Made by a program: the position numbers and the translations under genes. Shown here piece by piece: positions 34,222-45,800 of a stretch of 64,000 nt of DNA (positions are counted from its first letter, which is position 1; each line of letters begins with the position of its first letter). This DNA is from Aquila chrysaetos chrysaetos (Eukaryota > Chordata > Aves > Accipitriformes > Accipitridae), in contig NC_044019.1 of the NCBI RefSeq assembly GCF_900496995.4, positions 4,189,501-4,253,500 on the forward strand. The letters are read 5' to 3'. A model generated the notes under the pieces. It was not told the DNA's origin. It saw only the letters and a list, made by a program, of their open reading frames with translations, and did no database searches.

Positions 34222-37200
34222 AAGCATGTTTGGGTTGATCCTCTTTAAAGCCATCTGTCAAAGACCTGTTACATCATGCTTGGAATAACTACGTGACAAT
34301 ACTGGCTGATTTCAAGAATATTTCACAATAGATGTTGATTTCCAGAGTAATCTAGCCGGTGTATGGACAGCAATTCCCATCTGCACCAGCTCTCTTAAAT
34401 TGCTTGTTCACCATCTCATACGGGTTAGCAGGAGTTCTACTAAATGTCTTATTTTTCTAGCAAAAAATAAATAATCCCCCGCCAAGTTTGCTCTTCAGTA
34501 TACATTGTTTCTGGAATGAAGTAACAGAAGAAAAAGAAAGGAAAAAATTGAAGCCGGATTCTTCCATGCGTCTGGCCACTGAACTAGTAGTTTAGCCTGC
34601 ACATCCTCTGTGACTCTAAGCAGGATGACTGTGCAGAGGTGTTCACATGCCACTCCTGTTCTGACCCTGGCAGTCGTGAGTACCTGCTTAACTGTTCCTG
34701 CAACAAGGGCTGGATCTGGGATCGGCATCTTTTCTCCCAGCAGCCTTTCCTCTGGTCACTGCAAAGCTGCGTGGCCCTTGGTGATGGAACATTTTTGTCC
34801 ATTCTTGTGACATTCTCTTGGTATTCAGCAACTTGGTTCATTCAGCAACTTGGGAAGATAAAGTTGCTTTGAGCAAGTTGTGAAAACAAAAAATGTGTTT
34901 CTAAATCCATGCCTTTGTAATTCCCCAAGAGAAACAAGGTTGTCAGATGGGGACTTAGTGTTATCCTGGGGATAAAGATACTGGCTGGTAAGCTTGGCCT
35001 AGAGGGATGGTTAGTGGTAAGTAAACATCTTGGGAGTGAGTTGTGTTATCCGAGAGATTTGGATACAGGGAAGCTGGTTTAGCTCAGAGGATTTTTAGAA
35101 TAGATTAAGGGAATTCCATAAATAAAAATGTCCTGCTCTTGGAGTAACTCAAAACACTTTGCCTGGCAAAATTGAAACACCCCAAATAAATAGCATGGTT
35201 CTAGTTTCCTTTAGAAATAGATCCTTGGTGTTATATTAAAACTCTGCTCTTGTTTTCTCTTCCACACAAGTAAGCAAGAACGGTATTGGTAAAGTCCCAT
35301 ACACTTCTAGAGGACAGCTGCTGCTTTCCTGCAGTTCAATGGCTGCATCACAAATAGGGAGGTTTTTTAGTTGCCCAGCATGCCTGAGGATGTAAAGCTT
35401 ATTGATAAATTTGCTTACCAAGACACCTGCATGGAGCTCCGCACCAGTCACAACAAAAGCATTTTGCTGTGAAGAGCCATGCTTGAAAATTTCCACTCTC
35501 GTAGACCACAGTTCTGCAAATACTTCTGCCTGTGCTAATGGATATCCACAGTTAAATCCCTGAGGCCAGTGGATTCATCACAGGCATCAAGTTAAGCATG
35601 CGTGTGTTTAGTAGGAGTGGAGGTTTGTTCAACGCATCAGCTTTGTTCCAAGGCCTGGCCCTGATCCACGACGGGGATTTTTCTGTCCTACGGCAATGCA
35701 GGTAACAGAAATGTTCGCGCCGCCGGTGTCTTGAAATGCTTGTGCTCTTTCCTTGCTCCTATGCACACCTCGAGCCTTGGCTGTATGCTCTCGCTCAAGC
35801 AGAGCCTTCAACTCTGGGAGCGCGGTGTGCAGAAGCAGGCTCTGGGATTTCACCTCTCTTACCTTGCACCCACCCTGTATACTTCCTGCTCGGTGAAGGT
35901 GGCAGGACTTCTCTTCGGCCTGATGGGAACACCTCTGTGTTCTTAGTTTCAGTAGATAAATAAATGGGGTGTTATGTTGAACCAGAGGTTTGGTTTCAAA
36001 TGTCTAATGGAAGGGATCTGGGAAGGTGTGTGTCTTTGAGCTGCTTTCCTGCCTTTCAGTCTCAGGCATGTGGGACACCAGTGGGAATTCTGTTGTTGAT
36101 TTATGGTGGGTTTTTTCTACTTCTGAGTCACCTTAGCAAGAAATGTGATCAGCCTAGGTTATTTCCCATTTCCCCTGTTACATTCAAATTCAGAAACCGT
36201 GATTACCATTCTAATTTTCACCATCGGAACACGTGGCCCTATTTTATGTCAGAAGGAATTTCCTGTAAATGAAGTTGTGATAAAAGAAAGTTGCATTAGC
36301 GGTAGAGATGATAACTATTAACTACCGCTTGTGGAACAGCTGGCTGTTGTCGCCTGGCCTTACAAGGAGATAAGACAAAACTATCCAGAAAAACAAATGC
36401 ATCTTTTTGTAACCCACACTTCATTTTTACGGCGTTATTAAATTCCCTTGGAAGGCTTTCAGCAGAATTGGTTATTGAATTCAAAAGCCTGGCAGTCATA
36501 GTATTTTTCCACATACATTTTGATCTGATCTATTTATCTGATTGTTTCAGATGTGATGCATCAAGCACTGGCTGCCAGTGCTAGCAGGTTCAAAGTTTCA
36601 GCCGTTGCTTCTGATCACGTTTGGGTCTTTGGCTTCATTCCCTGTGGAGCCTCATACAGGTACTGTGCTGTAATTAGGAATCCTCTCAATAAAACACTCC
36701 TGCATTGTAAATGCTTTCGTTAGTGAGAGCCAGCGAGTGTCAGAACTGTTAAGTGACCCACCAGATTGGATTGCTTGCCACTGAATAGGAGAGGGCCAAG
36801 GGGGGGTTAGGAATGCAAGCCCGTGGGAATTGAGTAGGCATTGGCTCTTGCTCTTCAACTAAGTGATCTGCTTTGAGATGTCTCAGTCAAACTTCATTTC
36901 ACTCCGCAGCCTTTGCTGGCCATTCTTTTTCCAGGATGAACTCTGTGTTTTCCATGGCTGTGAAGCTTTGTCACAGCACATCCCCAGAGCAGGATGCAAG
37001 TCCCTCTTCTGCAGTAAACACACCTCCGGTTTTCTTGTCACCTTTGAAAAGCCCCAATTGAAACCAGACTTGGATACTCCTTGTTCCTTACTGTTTTCCA
37101 GAGGATTAATGTTTTTAGGCCTCAGTCTGGTCAGGACTTGCTTCCTCGGGGGGGGGTTCTGTTTCCAGGTGCTTTATTCATTTGTGCACAGAGCTCAGAT

Positions 37201-38879
37201 TTTAATGCCGCCTTCCATTACACCACGAACGCTTTGACTTTAAAACAGGCCAGGGTTTCAGGCTATGGAAATGGGGCCATCAATTTAAACGAGGACAGGG
37301 TTTCTCTGCTCTTGCAACGTGCCACCCTGGAATGTGGAGTTACTGCGTGTACTCCGACATATGGAAAACCCATCCCTCTAGTGCAAAAAAGGTCGCTCCA
37401 AGTTTTTTATCCCTGCTACCAATTTATCACTATTTTTCTTATTTTCAGCTGGACACTCTCGCTGCCGGCAAAGGGGAAATCTGGGATAGCTTTTCCTGCT
37501 GGGTGAATTTTCTTGGTGGAAATCTTCCATGTCATTTCTCTATCACAAGGATTTCCTTTGATACAGGTGTGCCTGGGTGGGCCACACAGCGGATGTCTGG
37601 ATATTTAAAATTCTTCCTGAGCGCTGTAATCTGTAATCTCAAGAACCAGCAATGTAGAGCCAGGAGTTGTTGGTTCTGTTCTCCTCTGAGGAGGATTAGT
37701 TCCCAGCAGATGCCCTGAATTATTTCACCTTTTGTCTTCCATTCTTTTTCCTATCAAATAATTCATGTTTGTCATCTTTATATGGTTGCTGATGACACTG
37801 GAAATGGTTCAGATGTAAAATGAGCCCCTCTGCTTCTCGTCTAAATGGTGTCATCTTGGCTCTGCCAGCCACCCTGTCAGGTCTCCTTCTCTATCTAGCT
37901 GTCTGCAGGCTTTGTCATCTCATATCACCTCTTGCTCTTGCTCGTTTCCCAGACACCCAAGTACATTTATCCTGTTTCAAAGCTATCTCGTCCTGTTACA
38001 TTTTGTGCTCTGAAGGTACTTGCTAGGTTATTTGAGGTAAGCAACAGCTCTCCACACCTCAGTGCCCAACCTAATGAGTCTGGGAAGTTTTAAAGCACAT
38101 CTGCTTAAAGTGCTTGAGTGCTTAACTCATTCACACCTGTCTCTGCTCCCAGACATTATTTCAATGCTCTGTTAATTCCTCCCATCTCCTTCCCATGGCC
38201 CAAGCACCAGTTCTTTGATGGATGAGGAGGTGGAGAGCAAAGAGCTGTGGCAGAGTTTCGTGAACGTTTTCTTCTACGGTGGATCTGGCAGAAGGAACCT
38301 TCTCCTTCCTCCCTTGGCCATGCAGATGTAACAACGCTGATCTGAGTTACAAATAACCCAGTGTTTATTCGGTTGCTGGGCTCCCCAGTCCGGTCCACTG
38401 TGGTGCCCAAGCTTGCACCCCCACTGCAAAAGAAACGTCAAGGGCTATGTAGAGATCTATGGCAGAGAGAGGAACAGTGCCCAAGTCCCAGGGAGAAGGC
38501 TGTGCCTCCCCTTCACTGCCTGAGTCCTGCTCCCTCCAGTCTTGCTTGTTTGGTCTGCAAGAAAATGCACAGTGTGATTTTTTTATCTTGTCCCAGGATC
38601 GCTCAAAACTCCATGCACTCCGCTCCTGCTCTGCCCAGGTTTACCGGCCTCTTCCTCCTTCCTTGATGCAGCTGCCACTACGCTCTTAATGGCTTGGACA
38701 TGCTCTCCTCATCTCCAACCAAAACGCTCTTAAACCTAAAACAAAAATGATTAGGCAGGCTTAGGAAACAGCAAAAGCTTCAAAGGATTAAATGCTAACG
38801 CTTCCTGCTGCCCTTAGAGAGATCAAACATTCTGTGCTGTTAGCCCTGCAGCAGCAGAAAATGGTACTAAATCTTCCCC
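34222..38879. other. Gene-free interval between MAN1C1 and SELENON
   Basis: About 4.7 kb with short frames only and no spliced coding pattern on either strand. Further AATAAA-like words occur (for example near 35118), so a longer MAN1C1 3' UTR is possible. A run of eight to ten G sits near 37149. I recognise no transposon, RNA gene or CpG island here. Confidence 0.6.
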
Positions 38880-38899
38880 AGCAATCAGGGGATTTCAGT

Positions 38900-39150
38900 G
38901 GCAGTGCAGGATTGCATGTAAGGAGGAGCAGGAGACTGATTTATGAGGAAAGATTAAAATGACTAAATATATATCTCTTGGCCAAGCCACTGCTAAGGAG
39001 CAATGTGACAACCATGCAGAAGAACCTGAAGGGCACAAAGAACACAGGGAGGGTGGAAAAGTTTGGGGTGTCCTAAAGGATCGTAGAAACGACTCAAAAC
39101 GTGGGGTGGCGGTAGCAACGACTCGAAATTTGGGGATCATGATGTGGTAG
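38900..39150 (+). repeat. Old CR1/L3-like LINE 3' fragment
   Basis: The wording 'tttatgaggaaagattaaaa', 'ctcttggccaagcc', 'tgtgacaaccatgcag', 'aacctgaagggcac' and 'aacacagggagggtgg' follows the order of the C-terminal ORF2 coding region of CR1/L3 elements (YEERLK, then SLAK, then NLKG). It is interrupted by stops and is older than the 31.3-kb CR1. It abuts the SELENON promoter region. Confidence 0.55.
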
Positions 39151-39274
39151 AGGAGGCGGAGGCTCAGTGATGGCTGCGGGCGAGCACCTCGTGGCTGCAA
39201 AGTCATTCCCATCCCTGCAATCCTGGGGGCCTAAACCCCGGTGAAATCGCTGCAAGTGAAACCGCTAATATGTT

Positions 39275-39412
39275 TTTTTTAAAAAAAAAAAAAAAAAATC
39301 CATTTTGGTGAGCTGAAACCAAGTAGAAAAGCAGGATACGGCTCTTCTGGGGAAACGCTGAATTGAGGGCCAAAGACCACTTTGGAAATCCGGGGGGGGG
39401 GGGGGGGGGGGA
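39275..39412. repeat. Poly-A and poly-G homopolymer runs
   Basis: A T run followed by about 18 A lies at 39275-39298, and an uninterrupted run of about 22 G at 39391-39412. Both are just upstream of the SELENON CpG island. The G run can form quadruplexes, and its length is likely unreliable in an assembly. Confidence 0.8.
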
Positions 39413-39569
39413 AGGACGCGCCACTCCCCCATCGATAATTAAAAGCAAAAAGCACGGAAAGCAATGAGATTGCTGAAGAGAAGGGTGATTAATTTCCTCC
39501 AACGGTCCTCGCAGCGGATAAATTTAAGGCCAAAAAGGGGGGTTTCCTCCGGACTGCAGAAAGGTCTCT

Positions 39570-39650
39570 GCGGGGCCCGGAGGGGGGGAGAGGGGCCGGA
39601 CGGGGGCCTCCGGCCCCCGTCCGGCCCCTCTCCCCCCCTCCGGGCCCCGC
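39570..39650. repeat. Perfect 39-bp inverted repeat with 3-nt spacer
   Basis: The left arm 39570-39608 is the exact reverse complement of the right arm 39612-39650, separated by TCC. I checked it base by base; pairing stops at 39569/39651. It is over 90% G+C and lies 116-196 bases before the SELENON ATG. In RNA or single-stranded DNA it would form a very stable hairpin. It may be real (promoter or 5' UTR element) or a fold-back artefact of sequencing. Confidence 0.9.
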
Positions 39651-39733
39651 GGGGAGGACTCAGGCCCCCGCCCGGCCCCGGCCCCTCCTCGCCGGGCGCT
39701 GCCCGCCTGACGCCTCCCCCGGCCGGCGCGGCC

Positions 39734-39754
39734 ATGGCGGCGCGGCGGCGCTGA
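39734..39754 (+). other. Short upstream ORF before SELENON
   Basis: ATG in a good context (GCCATGG) opens a six-codon frame, MAARRR, that ends in TGA at 39752-39754, 11 bases before the SELENON ATG and out of frame with it. If transcription starts upstream, this could lower initiation at the main start. Confidence 0.45.
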
Positions 39755-39765
39755 ACGAGACGGGT

Positions 39766-39873
39766 ATGGCGGGTCCCGGCGCGGCCCCTCCGCGCCTGGC
39801 TTTGGCCCTGGCCGCTTTGGCAGCGTTTGTCGCCGTTAAGTACTACCGGGACGCTGAGGCAACCCGGCAGCAG
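39766..39873 (+). CDS. SELENON: SELENON exon 1
   Basis: 36 codons from ATG to CAG|GTAACG. Reads [18 protein letters not shown], then [18 protein letters not shown]. It holds the signal-anchor helix, with charged residues just after it. GC-rich; phase 0 at the donor. Confidence 0.9.
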
Positions 39874-42800
39874 GTAACGGGAAGGGTGAGAGGTGGCGGG
39901 GGAAACAAGAGGGCGGGGGGGGGGGGAAGGCGGTCCTGAGGCCGCGGTGCCCCTCACAGAGGGAGGGATGAAATGGCGGGCGGACCCGATCGCGCCGCCG
40001 TCGTGGGGATCGGGGAGGGGGGGGGTGCCGCGGGGCTGAGGGGAACGCGGGCGTTGAGGTGGCCACCGGGGGTTGAGGTGGCCGCTGCTGGGCTGAGGGG
40101 ACCCCCGCACATAGGTGGGCACTGGGATTGAGGTGACTGTGGTCGGGCTTGAGGTGAGCGCCAGGCATCGGTGGGCACTGGGATTGAGGTGGCCACAGGG
40201 GCTGAGATAGCTGCCACCGGGCTGAGGTGACCGCCAGGCATCGGTGGCGACTGGGTTGAGGGAGCCATCACCAGGCTGAGGTGACCACAGAGCTGCGGTG
40301 GCTGCCATGGGGTTGTGCTGGCCGGGGCGCGTTGATGGCTGCAGTCTTGAGGTGGCTGCCGGAGTTGAGGTGGCCACCGCCGGGCTGTGGTGACCATGAA
40401 GCCATGGCAGCCGCTGCTAGGCTGTGGGGACAAACGGGTTATCAGCAGCTGTGGAGCTTGAGGTGGCCACCGCCAGGCTGAGGTGGCCATCACCAGGCTG
40501 AGGTGACCATTGAGCTACGGTACTCACCACACACAAGTGGCTATGGGCTTGAGGTGGCCACTGCCACGCTGAGGTTTTGCAGAGCTGTGGTGGCCACGGG
40601 GATTGTGGTGGCCGCCACGGGGATTGTGGTGGCGGCCACGGGGATTGTGGTGGCCACCACAATCACAGAGCTGTGGTGGCCACCAGGCACCGGCAGTGGC
40701 CGTGCCTTCGAGGCTAGCTGCCCCCGCCAGAAGAAGGAGGAAGAGCAGGAGCACCAGACCTGGCCCTGCTCTTGGCATAACGCTTCGCTCCTCCTCTCGA
40801 TATGGCCTCTGAAGGTGTCTTTCCTTCCTGCTTTATTCCCTGTAATAAAAAAGGCCCCAAACTCTCAGATGTTTGTGGATTTTTTTCATACTAGAAATGC
40901 AGGTCTTGTGTGCCCTGATTGTAGAAGCAGCAAAGGAGTGGAGGATGTGAGCTGAAAAATGGGAAGGCTTTTTAGGGGCTTTGTTGTGTTTTGTTTTTTC
41001 TTTAAATTAGGCTGATTGGCGTTGGTTTTGATTGTAATCTGTATAATTCAAATGGCTGCTGCATGCTTTGGAGAAAGCGTGCCTTTGTTAAAGATCGTAC
41101 TCCCCTGGCTCTTCACTTGGGCGTGCATCCTTGAACATCTAAAAAGGTTCACGGGAAAGAGCAGGCGTCTTGTTCTTTATATTTCTATGGTAAAAAGACA
41201 AGCGTTTTTAAATGATGCCTCTTTTCTTTGTCTCTTCTTGCATTGCAAAAAGGGGAGAATGGCTCAAACCAGTTAATTAGAATTCCTCTGACAGGGGCAG
41301 AAGGGTCAGGGCAGTCCTTCACAGGCTGGCTGAGAGGACCTCAGCCCTGCTTGACAAAAAGCCAGGTCTTCTGGAGGTTTTGTGTTTCCTAGAGGACAGG
41401 CAGACGGCTGTGACTGGGCATTGCTGGAGAGGAGAACAAAATGTGAACAGCCCAAGGTTTTTATTTTTCCTTCATCTTGCTTAAAACATATGTCTTGTCT
41501 CTTTCTATGGAAATGTTTATTTAGCTAAACAACCCACAAGCAGGTGGGAGAAGAAAACTCTTTGTGAAAACCACAACTCTCTTCCTCTACAAAAAGACTG
41601 AAAAAGCTCAGTCTTACTGCTCTGGCACAAACAGGGAAACTTTTTATTTCTTATAATCCCAGATTAGAAAGAAAAAGAAAAAAACACAAGCTCTGGAGAG
41701 CTTTCTTTAACATGAATGTTATCGGGAAGCAAAGGGCAAAGCCCTGACATCTCTCTCCCCTTTTAAACATAATTTTTATCATCCCTTTTGACTGAGTGCA
41801 GCAAGACGGGTGCGTGCTCTGCAGAAGTCTTTGTTCCTCCATGGTTGGGGTCTTATCTCCAGCTGGGTGGGTCCCTGGGGTCCCAGTGGCGAGGATGTGC
41901 ACAGGGGCTCGCACGATGCTGCTGCTGAGCTGCCGTGCTTTGTGAGCGTAGAAATGAATGTTTCCAGAGGGAGCGATCTGTCCTGCAGGGTTGTGCAGAA
42001 CTGATGCGCTGTGCCAGTACTGCCTGGAGCACGCCTTTGCTGGAGAAGTGGCTGTTTTAACCTGCACTGGGGAGGGCAGCGTTGTCTGGAGGAGACAGGA
42101 GCTGGGTACCAAACCTACCAGCAGGGAGGCTGCATTCAGCTGGCTGCTGGCACGTGTGTGAGATGAGTGTGCGTCCACGTAAGTTGCCTGACCGCAAAGC
42201 TACCACATCTCTGGCCAATTGCGGTTGTAGGAATAATTATCTGATGGCTCTGCAGCTGATGGTTTTTTATTGCTTGACCTACGTGAAAGTGCAGGCTGAG
42301 GGGATGGGAGCGTGCTCTCAGTTCTTGTCTGTAGATTGACTTTTGGATGCTAATGTCCAACACCAGGCACCTGTATTCCCCCCTTCGTGTTCTCCTGTCT
42401 TAGACGCAGTCAGAGGTGTTCTTCTGTATGTGTGGGGTATAACTGGTTCCCTTTCTGCCTTCAGCCCTGTTCAGTAAATGATCACGACTTTTTCCTAATA
42501 CTAAGCAGCAGGCGGTCTAACCAACTAAAAACTTTGTCGCTCATTTGCCTCCCATCCCTTGAGGTCCGTGTCTGTGAAGTGCAAAAAGAAGAGAGACTCT
42601 AAAAGATTCATCAGCAGGGAATCGCTGATGCGCTGTGGAGAGGACTAGGAAATGGACCATCTCTTCAGAGCTCAGTACGCATCCAGGACAGCCTCCTCGG
42701 CAGAGGGGGAAGCCATCGAGCGCTCCCGGCACGCTTCCCTGCGCCATGAGCCGGCTCCCAGACAGTGAGCGATCACAGGGGCCCTTACGAGGTTAATGCA

Positions 42801-45800
42801 TTACGTGCCGTGCACAAGCAAGATCTAGAGCCGAGAGGAGTACTGAAGCCTGGCCCAAGGCTTCGTGACATGACCCTGGCACATGGCTGTCAGGGAACAG
42901 GGCAGTTGCTCAGGAAAATGTTGTTATCTATTTACAGGGCCAAGGATGTGCATCCCCATTCATTTGGGGAGCAGAGGCACAGTTTTGGCCCCAGGAACAT
43001 GGACAGTCCAGAGTGGATTATCCCTGTGTGTAGATAAATAACCATCTTGTTCCTTCATTCCATTTTTCAGCTGTGTAGTTTCTGCATGCTCCCCCCCTTG
43101 TCTTTCCTCAGCCATGTCTGATTCCAGATCTCTGGTTTGTATTCCAGGGTCTTTATTTTTGTCTGCTTCAGTCCTAAAACTGCCCTGGAAGGCTCTTAAG
43201 TGCTTTTGTTGCTGCAGTTGACAGGAGCAAAGCCTTCCAGGCTGCATTAGTGCTGCTTCAGGCTGGCAGGCAACAGATGGAAAATAAACTAGTTCAGGAG
43301 CTCTGGGGATGGTAATGGTGCTGCAGGCAATAGAGAATAAACACAGTTAAACAGCAGAATACAGAGTATTTATCCTTGCAGCTTTAGGCTTTTACGGGGG
43401 GTGGCAGGGGAAGCTGCCCCAAATGATGGGTCACAGGGGATGTGCTGCAGGCTGGCTGGCAGTGATGTGGCTTGTCTGACTTGCTATGTCTCTCTTCCTC
43501 TCACACCAACGTGGAGCTCTCTTGTTCTGCCTGCAAGTTGTTCCTTTCCCTTCACTGCCAAGTGCTGCGGAGTGGAAATGACTAGAAGAATCTAGAGCCT
43601 TTCTGGGGCTGCTCCAAGGGAGACATTGCGTTTCAGTAGTGTTTTCCACTGGATGATCTCTGCGTGGGCTTTGCAGAGGGAGAAACTGAGGCACAGCGTG
43701 GCTGGGATCTTGCAGAAGTTTCTGGAGAAGACCATGGGATTTGTGGCTCCCCGATGTATGGCCGAATGAGCAGGCAGTGCTCCCTGCGGAGCAAAGGTCT
43801 GAAATGCTCCATCCAGTCCTGAGGCTAGAGACCTGGAGGGGATCCTGACCAAAGCAGGGCAGTTGTGTACAGTAATGCTGGCATGGGTCTCAGCACGGGT
43901 GTAAGTTAAGTTGCTTTCTGCAGAGTTACAAGGGCTCAGTTCATTTCCTTTGTGTTTTTGCAATGTGGATAGTCATGTATTTGACTGCCTTTGTTTCACT
44001 GCGCATCAGTTAATTACAGAAATCACAATCTCCAGGTGCTCTGAAGATCTACAGGTTTAGGACTAACTATCTGGAAAAAGTTGGAAATTTTTCTGACAAA
44101 AGACTTTGAGGCCGACTCAGAGCAAATGATTCAGTTTGAATTACTCAGCCAGATGTAGTTTTAATATGCTCATGCCAACAGTTCCTGGACACGGATCCCG
44201 GTTGTAAATAGCACAAAATCCTGCCAAGGGGCGTTAATCTTTCGATTTGATGGCTGTGTTTGTGTGCTGGAAAGAATGCAAATTAACTCTGAAGCTGAGA
44301 GGGGCTGGAGTGAATTTCTGCAAGAGGTTAGAATGAAAGCTCACTTGCCTATTCTTCCCAAACTAGGAGCTGGCCCTGAAGTCTTTGGGAAGTGAGGGGC
44401 TGTTTCTGTTTTCTTCTCTGGACACAAACAATGATCTGTACCTCAGTCCGGAAGAGTTCAAGCCAATAGCTGAAAAGCTGACGGGTAGGTATCTATCTAC
44501 CTTGCAGAGCTCTCTCTGCACAGACCGAGCAAAAGCCAAAGATAATGCACTCAGCAGTTTTTATCCGTGTCTTTATTTTTTTCTGGGTGCTGTTTTGGGT
44601 CTTATTTACATGAGGAGAGGCTGCTAAGCTTTACGTGTTTTTGAAAAGGCTTAAGCACTAGACATCACTTTCACAAAGTAGAGTTTTTATAAGACAGAAG
44701 ATCCCATTGCTGGACTAGCAAAGTACATAAGTTACTTTGTCTAGAGCTTAAAGGGGATTTGGGATGGGTGAATGCAATAAATACAGCTCAGCCCAGGCTA
44801 GGCCAAAACTGTTAGTGAGTCGCAGCACTTCATTCATACGCTTCTCCAGCTGTAGCAGGCTCTCCCAGATAGCAATTGTGAGAGATCATGTTTGGAGACT
44901 GTACCAGTGCGTGGCAAATGTCTCTTGGTGGTGCCAAGCAGGAAGAAGCATGGTGATTATAATGTACAGGAGAGCTTACAGTACAGTCGAAATACAGACA
45001 GTTGTTTGCTTGTGCTGCAATGAATTGGCTAAAGCATGTGTTCTGATCCCTCCTAGGTGAAATGAGGCGGCTTAACTGAGCCACGGGGTTTAGAAAGTCG
45101 TCCGCTAAAAAGAGGGCTCCCCTTTAATTCATGCAGCTGAAGCTGGTCTCTGGGGTGGGTCTGAGTTCTGCCGCTGCATACAGCGTAGGGACAGCTGGGA
45201 AACTCCCAGTGCTCCTGGATTTGCCAGGATAAATGTGTAATCACTTCACAATTGCTTAAAAAGGGAGGGAGGGGAAACAGCTGCTTAAATTCCTGTCCCT
45301 TTGTCTAGGGGTTGCTCCCATCTCAGAATTTGAAGAGGAGGAGACGCCTGATCCAAGCGGGGAGACGTTGTCCGTTGTGGCTAAATTCCAGCCTTTGGTC
45401 ATGGAAACGATGACGAAGAGCAAAGACGGTTTCTTGGGAGTAGGTGTCATGCAGGATATGTATGGCCAGAAATTCTGGTATAAACGTGTCCAATGGGCTG
45501 GTAACATCAGCTGGAATAAATGCTAGCATATCAGGAGGGGGAGATGGTGTTGCTCAAGCCCATGGGATTTGCTTTGACGAGCAAGCTCACTGCTTTCTGC
45601 AGCATTTCATTGTTTTCAGTGCACTCGGTAACAATGTGCCCCAATTAATACACCCTTCCTGGGAAGCTTGAAGCAGGCATTAGAGATGGCTCTCCCGGAG
45701 CTAAGTCCAAAAGCAGTGGTGATATGTGGTATGGTCCCCTCTCTCCCATTTCCTATTACTCACTTAATTGAAAGTTGACATAACTATTTGGTGGTGTTTG

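Larger units (their letters stand above)
39480..40120. promoter_or_regulatory. SELENON: CpG island and probable SELENON promoter
   Basis: A GC- and CpG-rich block surrounds the first SELENON exon, in contrast to the AT-richer flanks. No TATA box is obvious at a suitable distance, as usual for CpG-island promoters. The transcription start cannot be set from sequence alone; it is likely between about 39570 and 39730. The block contains the 39-bp inverted repeat. Confidence 0.65.
39874..44366 (+). other. SELENON intron 1
   Basis: GT-AG intron of 4.5 kb. Its first 0.8 kb is a GC-rich degenerate minisatellite (40030-40700). Further on, a MIR-like remnant lies near 43660-43790. A long minus-strand frame over 39439-40377 is an effect of the biased repeat and promoter composition, not a gene. 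Confidence 0.85.

Noticed and set aside
39439-40377. 312-codon minus-strand frame over the SELENON promoter, exon 1 and intron 1
   Set aside because: It is low-complexity, created by the GC-rich promoter, the inverted repeat and the minisatellite; it has no domain and overlaps a well-supported exon on the other strand.
44485-45308. Possible extra SELENON exon matching the human Alu-derived exon
   Set aside because: That exon is primate-specific; this intron has no Alu-like sequence and exons 2 and 3 join in frame without it.
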